From Protula sp. h YS-2021 (lineage: Eukaryota; Annelida; Polychaeta; Sabellida; Serpulidae): a stretch of 64,000 nt of DNA. Position numbers and translations under genes: made by a program. The stretch spans positions 20,135,352-20,199,351 of the forward strand of contig OX457028.1 of NCBI GenBank assembly GCA_949752745.1, written 5' to 3'. Shown piece after piece: positions 1 to 11,589 of this stretch. Position 1 is the first letter of the stretch. Every line of letters starts with the position of its first letter. Under the pieces are notes generated by a model that saw only the letters and a list, made by a program, of their open reading frames with translations, did not search any database and was not told where the DNA came from.

Positions 1-131
1 CACGTGACACTTATCTGTATGAGCTGGTTGTTTGGACAGGTCAGCGAACAGGAGCTGGTAAGTCGAACCAGATACTTCTGGATATCACAATAAAACTGTA
101 AATTTATACACGGGACTACTTTGTTTTAGCG

Positions 132-229
<98 letters not shown>

Positions 230-983
230 AATCTTATGTTTTATAGGCAATTTACTTTGTTTTATTAAATTTAGATTTAAACTGATGATGCAAATAGTAA
301 TGGAGTTATTAAAATTAATTAATTATGGTTTAAATATTTTGAAAATGTGTCAGAGATATATTTTGCATATTTCACATCGTTATCCCCAAGCATTTACAAG
401 ATTACAGTTTTAAAGTTCCTTGTTCTATGTAGAAGAAAGTTAAAAATAAAAGAAAAACGTCATTGAAAGAGCTATTTATTTGGTGTACCAGGTACAACAG
501 CAAAGGTGCGAATGATCATGTTTGGTGAACAAGGCGAAACTGAGAGCAGATTGTTGTGGGACGACAAACGCCCTGTGTTACAGCGACGAGGTGTCGATAG
601 CTTCGTTATGGCATGTCCACACCCTCTAGGACAACTCACACACCTCAGGTATTTCACTCATAATATTTGAAATGCATTTATTCCTAATCTGGATAAGAGT
701 TTGCAATGTTTAAGATCTAATTAAAAATAGCTTAAGCATCAAGTTAGAATCTCATGTGTATGTTATGTAGCATCTGACTCATGACTTCAATTTAGCATCA
801 ATGTTACGTAAACTTTGGTGCAACAAAAATCTTACATATATATTACATAGAATCTGGCACGACAACAGCGGCAAGAGCCCGGGCTGGTACTTTAGCCGCA
901 TGCAGGTGACAGACATGCAGACGAAGGACCAGTACTTCTTTATACACGACCGCTGGCTGGCCGTCGAAGAGGACGATGGCATG
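1..983 (+). CDS. Gene A exons 1-3: PLAT/LH2 domain
   Basis: Exons 1-57 (partial), 492-648 and 851-983, with junction phases 1, 2 and 0, encode a complete PLAT domain. It opens with YLYELVVWTGQRTGAG, the usual first PLAT strand and turn. It continues through a segment with TESRLLWDDKRPVLQRRGVD, then LTHLRIWHDNSG and PGWYFSRMQV, and ends with YFFIHDRWLAVEEDDG. These are the diagnostic blocks of polycystin/lipoxygenase PLAT domains (W-H-D-N-G and the F-x-x-x-R-W-L ending). In polycystins this domain lies on the cytoplasmic side between TM1 and TM2 and binds membrane lipid and partner proteins. The upstream GPS and TM1 are outside the window. Confidence 0.93.
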
Positions 984-3900
984 GTATGGATAAGATGGTT
1001 ATAACTACAGTACTTGTAACCGTAGCATAGGACATATTAGTGCATATCTTTCAAATCAGGAACTTGTAATATTTTTTTTCAAATGTGAAAGGGACTTTTT
1101 ATAGTAAATGCAACAAATACTTACGTTATAATGAATGATATAAAACATGTAACATAGTTCCATTCAATAAAATTTGCCCACAGAGCAAACAAACAAGACA
1201 AAACTGTTTATACAGCCCGGAATGCGCACTTTCCTGGGGTTGTATTTGAGGTGTAAAATAAATAAACAACGAGAAGATTATTTTTGTGTTTTAGATTGAC
1301 CACGTGATACCTGTTGCTAACGAGCAAGAACTGACAAGCTTTCACCATCTGTTCTGGACAAAGACGCAGAAGAACTTAACCGACGGCCATATTTGGTTCT
1401 CGGTGTTCCAGCGTCCGTCACGGAGCCGGTTCACGCGCGTACAACGTCTCACCTGCTGCCTCGCCCTCCTCTTCTCCTCCATGATGGCTAATATTCTTTT
1501 CTATCAGCAGCGTGACGTCAAAGGGGCTAATCCACAGGTGATGTCATGACCCAGCTATGTCAGTTAGCTCCTTACCTTATCTTTTAATATGTGCTAACAG
1601 ATAGAGCTAATGGGCTATGTGTACACTTAATTTATGTTTAACAGGTTGTGTAACAAATTTCAGATACATAGAGAAAAAGGTTGTTTGCATACGTACTTTA
1701 TGAATAACCCCTTTGACAAAATTGAACGTAGTACATGCACACAAGCAACCGATTTTCTGCTTCTAGGTATACAGGATCGGCCCGCTTCAGTTCACACTAG
1801 CTATGATCTATGTTGGATTTGTATCCGCGCTTATCGTCTTTCCAGCAAGCATAGGCATTGTCGCCATATTTAGGTGAGAGAACTACGTCATTACATTCTG
1901 CTGTTATATCAACACTGCTAGATAACCAGTAACTATCACACATTTGCCTCTGCCAGATAACAATTAATATAAACTTCTGATCCATAAGGGGCAATTATCC
2001 CGCAGTACCTCTACTACATCACTAATGGATGTCATGCAGATATCTCTTCGATACAAACACTGTTGCACATATACATTTGCTAGACCATCACCAATTATCA
2101 CGCATATTCTTCTGTCAGATTAGCACTACTTACCCCTCACATATCTCTATTAGACCACCAATAGGCATCATGCATGTACCTCTGCTAGATTATTACTAAT
2201 TGCCATATAACTCTGTTAATTAGCCACTAATTGCCATGCGTCATACAACCAAGGATAACACCTATACATCGATTAAATAATAACCTCAATTACCTATGTG
2301 TTTTTTATTATAACCATTAATTGTCGCCCTTTTAGATTGCCTAGAATATCACTATCTACTCTATTCTGTGCTCTCCCGTCTGCTGTACATCTGTATAAAA
2401 CTGCTCTTCCCTCTTTTTGTTCCGATAGAAAATCACTTAGTATCTCTTCTTTCTCAGTTTAGGACCACGGATTATTTTTAAGTACCCACTTAGAGCATCT
2501 GATCTATAACAACGTATCATATTTTTTAACTATGTGAGGAAACAAAGACTAATTATATCTGATATCCCTTAGAAAAGTACCAGTTATCTCGTGTGGATGT
2601 AAAACACTTCACATAATATGCTTACTCATCGTAGGTACTCTGCAGAAAGGCCCGAATTTCTTAGCAAATATAAAGCTAATAAAAACAAGAAAGACATCTA
2701 TAGTGAGGATGTTTCCAAGAAGGAAAAGAAGGAATCACTTGGCGAAACAGACGAGAACGAATTAATAGACTCATCGTCACCCTCCCCAACCCCAGGCTAT
2801 TACGAAAGAGGGGTTAGCTTCATCTCTGTAAAAACAGGAGAGCCAGTTGTGGAGCATGCAAAGGTATCACTGACTTGGTTCCGTAAACGTTAATATCCCA
2901 CAAATCCGAACACTTTTTGTAATTGACTGTCGATAGACCGGCAACACTTCGTCTGTATTATATATTTGGTAGTCGTCTACATGCTTGAAAATTTAATTTC
3001 TTCCGGTTACTCGAGTGGATTGATACGATGTACTTTTATTTGAAAAATGAAAATCATTCATTACATTTTTCTGTCTGAACTGATTCAACCGTGTGGAATA
3101 GGCCATAAAAGTGACTGTTTTCCATCTTTGTCGTGTCACTAATATTTTAAAGAAATACTTAAAAAAGCAATTATATAACAGATACAGATCAAATATTAAT
3201 TCACTACAAAAGAACGCCAAGGCAGACAGAGTGTGCTTCGTTAGCAATATAATATTATTATTTACTGAATAAGTGCAAAGATCTGTAAGATTTAAGCCGC
3301 ATTAAATTTGACTTCTGACTGACTGACCATTCTCTATGAAAAAAATTCTGTACTTCTCAGCCGCCGCCTAAGAAAGAGAAGAAAACGTGCCACCTTCCCT
3401 GGTGGTTTATTTACATAGGCTACGCTCTGGCACTTGCAACAGTGGGCGTGGCCTTCTGGATGACGGTAGAGGTCGCTGGCACATTTGGACCTAAGAAGTC
3501 CAAAGAATGGCTCTTCTCATTCTGTGTCTCCGTCGTGGAGTCCATCTTTATTTCTCAACCATTAAAGGCAAGTAATTGTGTGACGTTTACATCATGATTT
3601 TATAGTCATTTTACTATGTACACAGAAAATTGTGTTCCTTGTTCATAAACAAATACGAAATCTGTTCCTGAACAAAACTGGAAATTTCACCCTGGAAAGA
3701 TATGACTATTAACAGGTTCTTATGACCGCGATATTCTTCGCTTTGATATGGAAAAAGCCTGATATAGAAGAAGATGACCGTCCGAAGCACCTGAAGCCGA
3801 ACGAAAAGTGGCTACACACACATTTGACGGAGAAAGATATGGACAATCCAGAGACACAGTTGATACTAAAACAGTACCGATCAGGACCTGTTGAGCTGGA

Positions 3901-6900
3901 CGAGGAGTATCTCAAAGCTGCTAGAGAGGAGAGGTGTGTCTTATGTGCTCTCTTTAAATGTTCATTAATCTTTTAGCTCGGTTGTATCTCCATTGACAGA
4001 ACGCCAATCATTCCTGAGATTATTTATTGAATTAATCTATTTTTGTTATTAAGGCCATTTTTATTTGGGTGTTATAAATAAACCACAGGTTCAAAGAAGT
4101 CAAAATGATGTCAATTCTCCGCGAAGTGTTTTTCTACCTGGTATTCCTGTACATCATAATGATGGTAGGCTACGGCAACAGGGATCCATGGTCGGTCTAT
4201 CTGTACCAAAACATGAAGAATACTTACCTAGTTGGAAACCAGTATGAAGGCAAGATCAGCTCACACAATATGTATAAGGTGGGTTCAATAGATGCCATCC
4301 CATTAACATACGTTATATATGTAAGTTCTATTTTCAAGTAGTAAAGAAATATTTGAATAATAGTTTCAAATATTTTTTAAATCGTACGCCCTGCAAAATT
4401 TTTGAAATTATTAGCTTCTCAAATTTACTCTCTTAATATTTAATACTGCTCCTACTTGCAGTTTTTATCTTGCTTGGAGTTCATGAACTTGCCACAAGCT
4501 GCTATTCCTTATCTTATTCATAGTTCCTTATACAATCCTCGAACCAATAATATAACAGAACGATCTATTCCCCATACAGAAATTATCGTAGTATTATGCA
4601 AAATATACAAAGTGGGAGGGGAATAGAGTAATGTACTACAAGCCTTTGCAAGGGAGTTTTCGATTTGAAATCCTAAGTTTTATTATATTTGAAACAGCAT
4701 TTGCATAAGCTAATTTGACTAAAACTGTGATGCATAACAAAAAGAGCAAAATTTGATTTTCGATTTATGATTTTTTGTTGAATGGGTTGCATACATATGT
4801 TTGTCCAGTAAACGTTGAGAGATGAAGGAAAAACAATGTATCCAACTCTGCCATCTATTCATGCTATCCCATCAGCAGCTACTATATGCTATCACCTAAT
4901 TTATGCTATCAGCTAATATTTCTTAAAACGCTTCATTGTGTTTTACCTGAAGGTTCACAGCAGAGAAAACTTTTTTGATTGGATGAAGCTGGTTGTATTT
5001 CCGGGGGTTTACTACGAGCGCTTTTACGACGGCCAAGAGCACAATTTTCTGCATGGTTATTCCTCAGACAATAACGTGAGTTATGTGTTTTCCTGCTCTG
5101 CTAACTTCTCTGCATTGGTTACTAAAATGAAAACAACTACATATGTCTTAAAATGCGGTCTTACCGCTGAGTAGAAACTTGGAGAGTGAAAAAAATCTTA
5201 CTAATAGACAATCGTCAATATTGTCGAAAATATTTTACTGAAAATATGATATGCGCTGTGCAGTAAGTCAAAAGTAGTAATTCTAAATAGATTTCTTATT
5301 ATGTAAAAGCTTTGCAGTGAAAAACAAGACATAATGATATGCTGTTAAAAACTGTGGTGGCGATTAAACTGATATCATTTATTTGCTAACAGGCATATCT
5401 GATTGGCGAAGTTAGACTAAGACAGGTGCGTGTTCACGGGGAACTGTGTAGTAAACGCATACAGAGCATCGTTGACATCGATCACTGTGAAATGGGTTAC
5501 AGCCTAGATCGGGAAGACGAACGTGATTATATGAGAGGCTGGCGCAAACCGAACATCTCTGGTAAAACATCTAATAGCCACTATTTTGCTGAATGGCAGA
5601 AATTTTCAGACCTGTATTTCGTCTAATTTTTTTTTAAATTGTATAAAACATACATAAATACTTTACGGAAATGTTTCTTTTGTACTCAAAATTGTTAAAT
5701 ATGTTACTGGAACGTTCAAATTTCTATCCCTTCTGTTTACTTTTGGGACCCTTTTTCAAACTTGGCCCAGGAACTGCTGCTAGCATACCATTTCATGTTG
5801 TGGCGATCTGCAAATAATTTGCGGAATGGCGAGCTTACAGTTTCAAAGCGCAATCGCAATGATTTTTTTTAAAGGCTTTTACGTTTTTCGCCAAAAGAGA
5901 AGAAATAGCGGAATATTTACAGTTGGATTTCATTGCTCTCATGTTTGGATTCACTTACTTTCTATTTGCTCTAGATTATACGCTATGAAGCCCAAACTTT
6001 GAATGGACGCTTCCGCTATTATCAAGTATTCGGCTGGTCGCCAAGTCATAGTTTATACTTTTAATTCACAGAGATAATTCGGGGTTGCATTAAAAAACCG
6101 CTAATAGATACGCTGCAACTCTCTTCAACTATTAACTATCAAAACAACTGAGTAACAATATTGTTTGAATAGCAGATAATTATAAAATCTAGGAGCATTA
6201 AATTAATGACCAGTTTTGTTTGTACTTTGCAGATGGTGAAGAACCAGACAAGTATTGGAAATATCGAACTTGGCAGGAACTTGACGGCTATCCGTACTGG
6301 GGTCGGATTGCAACGTATGCAGGTGGAGGTTACGTGGCTAATTTAGGCAGAACTAATGCTTCGGGTCATAGTGCCCTGGAGGAATTGATTGAATATGAGT
6401 ATGTTTTATATCTTTATTTTACAATAACGACTTCGCTGTTTTCGCCGTACCACATTAATATATGCTTATGCTTTCCAAAGTTTAGAGGTCTATACAAGTA
6501 TAATCAAACTAATTAATTCTTTCGTGCTCTAATCAAATTTGTTTCCCTCGGTTTTCACACAATATCTTTTAACAACGAGCAAACATACCAAAGTGTATTC
6601 TGTATAGCAAAGCAAATTCTTAAAGTTGCTATGTGAATATAGCCGTCAATTTGATTGCTCAGATATCTTTGACTCATATTTTAAAGACTTTCTATAAAGA
6701 GATGAACAACTCTACTTAGATAAATAATTATTGGAATGAAGTAATATCGCCTGCTTTAACCAAACACAGTAATTTCACAACAACCCCATTTTCATTACAA
6801 TCGAGGAGTACTGAAGAAAATTTCATTTTTAGGGAAATGGCACTTCGCGCACTTCGTGCAGACCACCTCTGGCCTCAAAATTTACTTCCTTCACTTCTCT

Positions 6901-9900
6901 CAACGTTTTATTGGGCATGTGTAGTAACATGTATGATACTAAGTGCTTTCCCCCGCCGTAGATACCTTTGCGACGTTGCAACGTTTTCAACACAAGGTTT
7001 ATTCTGTTGTTTCAGATGGATAGATGAGAAAACGAGAGCTGTATTTGTAGAATTTCTGCTTTTCAATGCCAATATGAATCTTTTTTCTGTTTCACAAATG
7101 GCTGTGGAATTTGCAGAATCGGGTGGTACGTTTATAATTCAGAAGGAAACTAACTCAAATATCAGTTACTATCACAATTAAGATCGTTTCTGTCCCACCC
7201 TGCGCACAGCATGCAGTGAATCATTAATTATAAATTATCTATGTAATGCACTTTATGAGTTTATTATTTTAGTATTTTATTGCTTAAAATTTGGACCACT
7301 GTGCTACATTTTCCATTTTTACATCAAACTGAAGTCCAAAATTAGAAATTTATGACAGTGTAGAAAAGTTTAGAAATTATGTCTCAAGCCAGTTCTGAAT
7401 TAACAATTGTTAAACGTAGCCTAGCCCTAGAAACAAATAAAAATGTTTGATTTGCTTTTCGCATACTGTAAAACTGCAATTTGTAAAAGCAGATTAACCA
7501 AGGATTTTACATTATCATTTCTGTTTTTGATTGACAGCTGGCTATAGCATGTTTAAGTTTCACGTGATGCGGCTGAACAGATACGTGGGAGCTTTCATGT
7601 TTGTTGTGCTTGCGGCAGAGATACTCACGTTTCTATTCATAATCTATTACATTCAGCACGAGATAAGGAAAATCATTAAATTAAAGAGAGATTACTTCCT
7701 CGTAAGTTAACTTGTATTATACCTGATATTATTGAAAATGTTCACACTTGATAATGTTTTTGTGCTTATCATACAGCCGTTGTACAAATAAATTTCTCAA
7801 CCACATGTTATGCTACAGCTAATTTCAGACACAAATGGTATGATGATCCTGCACCGATACATTTGCTAATACGCTCTTATATCACTCTTATAATTCCTGC
7901 CTTGGATGATTTTACAAGCACAAAGTTTTGCTGATTTATATGTTATATGTTTTATGTCAATTTGAAATTAGTATATATTTTTTCAATAAGACACCATTCT
8001 GTGTTTTAATGTTTAACGATATAAACCTCAGCAACTGCAATACAGACAAAAAAAGCTTAATATATAATATTTATTATGATATAGGAAGAAATATAGATAA
8101 CTAAATTTTGAATTAATATCAAATATATAATGAATTATTCCAGTTAATACATCTCGGATACATTGCCACTCTGTTGTCTTTTTGCGTTTTGTCGACTTCT
8201 ATATATAGCTATGCAAATGGCAACAGATCGACAAATCACTAAAGGTCATCACAGTGGCAATAAGTCTGCAATCAAGAAAGTGCCATAATTTACCTTAATT
8301 ATAGGTTTATTCTATGCGAAATCATAAGTCGACACGAAATATGTCGTCTTATTTTACAGCCATGTAGAAAAGCGGCAAAATATGTCAACAAAATTTTTTC
8401 TTTGATGTTTTCATATGTATATATATTGATTTCAGTCGTTTTGGAACAACGTGGAACTGTTCATTCTGAGTTTGTGCATTGGCTGCATAGTCATGTTTTT
8501 CTACAGACTGTTCATAGGACAAAGAATGGAAGATGAAATACATGAAGATCCCTATAAATTTCACAACTTCCAGCATGTCATTATCTGGGATGAGGTAGAA
8601 AAATTGAATTTAAAATGACAGATATTTTTGGAGCAATGCGTGGTTCTTGAATGCAGTGCTACTTCTTTATAAGATTACCAGACAACGGTAAATTTAGCAC
8701 GACAAAGCTTATATACTTTTGATTTAGTTCTTTATTGTTCAATTTCAAGAATGTGTGTCAGTTTCTGCTTTTTAGGCATACGCTTACTTGCTAGGATTGA
8801 TAGTTTTCCTCTCCAATGTGAAGTTTATGAAGCTGCTACGTTTTAACAAGTAAGAGTTTACAAATCCACGATGCAACTCCAGTTTATTATTCAGCCTCAG
8901 AATATAGCACTTTAAGAATAGAACCGGTGTTCCCCCAAGGTCCCAAGTTCGGCTTGGTGTGATAAGCGAGGGACTGACGTTCACTCGAATTGCCATAGCT
9001 GAACGAATGCAGTGAGATACATCACCTAACACGGAATTCAAAAATGACGCCTACCAAGTCTTCGGTTATCCCATTAAACAAATAGGAGTTTCAATTTAAA
9101 TCTAATAAATTATCTAGTAGTTTTTAGTTTGTAAAATGTAAAATATAATCTGTGGTAGCAGTATAACTTATAATAATTTAAGGGAGGCTCATTATGTGAT
9201 TTATCCTTCAGTAATATAAACCAAAGATATTAAACGTTAAACAATTGTTGTGTATTGAGCCACATATGCGTATTAAATGCCATTTTATTTTACTAGGAAA
9301 CTGTCTCAGTTATCTTGTACGCTGCAGTATGCGTCGACACACCTCATCTCATTCTCAATGATATTCCTGGTATTGTTCTGCGCTTTCGTGCAAATGGCCT
9401 ATCTCATGTTTTACTCCGTGCTGCTTGAATTCTCCACTTTTGTCAGAGCCGCGGAAACTATGTTTTCTCTTATGCTTGGTAAGTCATTTGACAAGTTTTA
9501 TTCTTTTATTCTTAAAAAGCAGCCAGATAGGAGTGTTCTCTAAGCCAGCATAATTTTACTGTTGCACCATGTTTTCTGAAGTAAATAATTACAGTGCACT
9601 AGAGGACTATGGTCATGCATTATGAAATCCAAACCAATGTGAATTGGGTTACCAAAAGTTCTCTTACTAAGTGACAATATTACTTATTGTTTGCCAACAA
9701 GATTACCAGATACGTGCTTTTTTATTAATAGTGAAACAACTTTAAGAACATAAATAATTTATGTTGCACTAGTTGTCATTAATACGTAACTGACTTTACT
9801 AAATAACACACACAGTGTAAAAATTAGCCTTGTATCGATAAAGAGGCTGTACACATAGATTATAAGGTTTATGTTGTGACATAAGACATCTGCTACAACT

Positions 9901-11589
9901 ACCCATATATATTCACCACAAACACTTAAATGACAGGGACCTTTAGTTACTTTTAAATCCTCTTGAATAGAAAGAACAAAACATTTTGATTTGTTTTTAT
10001 TGTTTCTAGTTATATGTTTGATTTTTACAGACAAGTTTGACTTTGAATCGATGAGAGAAGCTGATAGATTTTGGGCTCCAGTGATAATCTTTTGCTTTAC
10101 GCTGTTTGTCTCCTTCATACTCATTAACTTCTTTTTGACCATTCTCATTGAGGCTTACCTACGAGTCAGGCATGTGAATTTGTGCATTTTATTTACAATT
10201 TAGATAGAAACCGAAATAAACAAACAAATTGTACATCACAGCATTAATTATATTTCACCTTCAAGCAATTAAAATTAATAAAATCTACTTAGTTTAACGT
10301 TTTGATCACTTGAGCCATTTTTTCTTTAAGATTGAAGTTCCTTTATCAAACTTTATTATATTCTGGTGAGAAAGAATTCCTTGACTTACATATGAAAATG
10401 CCATTATTTCTTTATTTACTTTTACCTGCTACGTAGTTTACTTCTTATTTCAACAACACTTCTTATCCACTTAGTAAATGGAAGGTGTACATTCCAAAGC
10501 TCTTTGCCTGGTAAAAAGTCTTTTAAATTTAAACGCTGTGCTTTGTCATTTGCTTGTTACTAATTACCTAAAAAATGCTGCATAAAAGCGTACACTATAA
10601 GCATGAAACATATATTTACACATACATTTATAAACGTTCGCTTGCTACTAGCTACTTACCCAATGTGCAGTAAAAGAATGTGTATAAAAGCACTTTACTT
10701 GACTGTTTTAGGATGGACTTAAGCCAGCAGTCAAATGATTATGAGATTGTCGACTTCATGATTGAACGCTTTAAGCGTTTGACAGGCATTGGTAAAAGGA
10801 AAAAGAAGGCACCAACTCCTGTGCAGAGACAGTTAGAATTTGAACCCGTTGATTATGTAGAAGGTAAAAACAGTCTATTTTACAAGTTGCAATACGAAAC
10901 CAATAACAAAACTTGGCCATGTGCATTTTATTTGCTTTGCTTTATTTATTTCACATTACGTTTGCTTCATTGATTCGTAGCTTTACACTTTTGTGACACT
11001 AATATGGCGGCAATGTCAAATAATTTCATGAATTTAGTGAAAGATCATTATAAAATATAACCTGTAAGGAAAATTACATTGAAACGTCGACCGTATTTTC
11101 ATCATAAACGTAAGTTTTGAATTTATTGCCAATGAGCTATTTAACTTCTCTTTCCTTTCTAACTGAAGATATTGTCAAAGATTATTTAACTCAGTCTCCA
11201 TGAAGAAATCTCAGATGAGCATGTGATCACAAAAGTAATTATGAATAAAATAATTATATATCTAATACCAACAATATATATAAAACATAACATGTGATCA
11301 AATATGTGAATGTATAAATAATAAAAACCCCATATAAACATGTGTACATGTTTACATATATGTGGGAATATGTAGATGTATGTAACTATGCACACGAATG
11401 CAAAGAACGTAAATATGTGTATCCGCAGGTGTGGACCCGAATGCGGCTGCAGCGGAAGAGCTGCGTGAACGCATCGAAGCGATGCTCGACAAGTTCATGC
11501 TGTATGTGCACTACAAAGCAGATGACAAGGATGTTGCCATGGAGATGGACGCCCTCAAGGGCAGCAAGCGCAAAATAGTCATGTCGTAA
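1..11589 (+). CDS. Polycystin-1-like protein, C-terminal membrane half (gene A, 5' partial)
   Basis: Twenty exons, all joining in phase, give 1044 codons and a TAA stop at 11587-11589. Exons: 1-57, 492-648, 851-983, 1295-1537, 1767-1873, 2635-2863, 3361-3567, 3716-3933, 4089-4278, 4953-5075, 5393-5561, 6233-6398, 7016-7122, 7538-7701, 8436-8594, 8776-8849, 9297-9478, 10031-10169, 10712-10863, 11429-11589. Seen directly: PLAT domain, then eleven-span-type polycystin-1 topology minus TM1, the extracellular polycystin domain between two membrane segments, channel-type last six segments and a short charged tail. Known of the family: polycystin-1 proteins pair with polycystin-2 subunits in cation channel complexes of cilia, sperm or plasma membrane and act in mechano- or chemosensing. 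The missing 5' part should encode an ectodomain with REJ and GPS. Closest family type is probably PKD1L2/PKD1L1-like; which one cannot be decided here. Introns are AT-rich. Introns 7 and 18 appear to use GC donors. Confidence 0.93.
133..226. repeat. (AT)n microsatellite
   Basis: Uninterrupted alternating AT of about 94 bases in the first visible intron of gene A. Confidence 0.98.
1295..4278 (+). CDS. Gene A exons 4-9: TM2-TM6 membrane block
   Basis: Exons 1295-1537, 1767-1873, 2635-2863, 3361-3567, 3716-3933 and 4089-4278. After the PLAT domain the protein reads the family-typical HIWFSVFQRPSRSRFTRVQR, followed by a membrane span (LTCCLALLFSSMMANILFY). Exon 5 has LQFTLAMIYVGFVSALIVF. Exon 6 is a long lysine/glutamate-rich cytoplasmic loop. 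Exon 7 has WWFIYIGYALALATVGVAFW and a span continuing into exon 8 (VLMTAIFFALIW) across an AAG/GCAAGT junction that looks like a GC donor. Exon 9 has LREVFFYLVFLYIIMMVGY leading into the extracellular polycystin domain. The loop after exon 8 is acidic and ends AAREER. Phases are consistent at every junction. Confidence 0.92.
1895..2270. repeat. Degenerate ~34-bp tandem repeat in gene A intron 5
   Basis: A worn tandem repeat with consensus near TCTGCTAGATNANCACTAAT followed by TGCCATGCATNTACC. About ten copies can be followed by the recurring CTGCTAGA / CTGTCAGA / CTATTAGA and ATCACGCAT / CATCATGCAT words. It starts about 20 bases after the donor at 1874, so it occupies the 5' part of the intron, like the clearer minisatellites of gene B. 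Confidence 0.55.
4953..7122 (+). CDS. Gene A exons 10-13: extracellular polycystin (TOP) domain
   Basis: Exons 4953-5075, 5393-5561, 6233-6398 and 7016-7122. The domain contains the conserved blocks of PKD channel ectodomains: FFDWMKLVVFPGVY, YLIGEVRLRQVRV followed by a cysteine, a second cysteine near DHCEMGY, YWGRIATYAGGGYVANLG and FVEFLLFNANMNLFSVSQM. In polycystins this domain sits between two membrane segments and covers the channel as a tetrameric lid. The two cysteines probably form the usual disulfide. Junction phases (0, 1, 2, 1) agree with the neighbouring exons. Confidence 0.92.
7538..10169 (+). CDS. Gene A exons 14-18: channel segments and pore region
   Basis: Exons 7538-7701, 8436-8594, 8776-8849, 9297-9478 and 10031-10169. 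Membrane spans are visible as YVGAFMFVVLAAEILTFLFI, ELFILSLCIGCIVMFFYRLF, AYLLGLIVFLSNVKFMKLLR (the voltage-sensor-like fourth helix), LISFSMIFLVLFCAFVQMAY and WAPVIIFCFTLFVSFILINF. The pore helix and filter region lie at the 9478/10031 junction. After splicing it reads FSLML-D-K-FDF; polycystin-2 has LGD at the equivalent place, so a glycine seems to be lost (see findings). Exon 18 ends GTCAG followed by GCATGT. A GC donor is required, because only that phase keeps the next exon open. Confidence 0.9.
10712..11589 (+). CDS. Gene A exons 19-20: cytoplasmic C-terminal tail
   Basis: Exon 10712-10863 encodes SNDYEIVDFMIERFKRLTG, the conserved block that follows the last membrane helix in polycystin-1-like proteins, then a lysine-rich stretch. 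Exon 11429-11589 encodes a short amphipathic helix (AEELRERIEAMLDKFMLYV) that could form a brief coiled coil, then a basic end closing in KIVMS and TAA. The tail is far shorter than that of vertebrate polycystin-1 and resembles the PKD1L type. The stop is followed by AT-rich sequence with no further open exon in phase. Confidence 0.9.
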
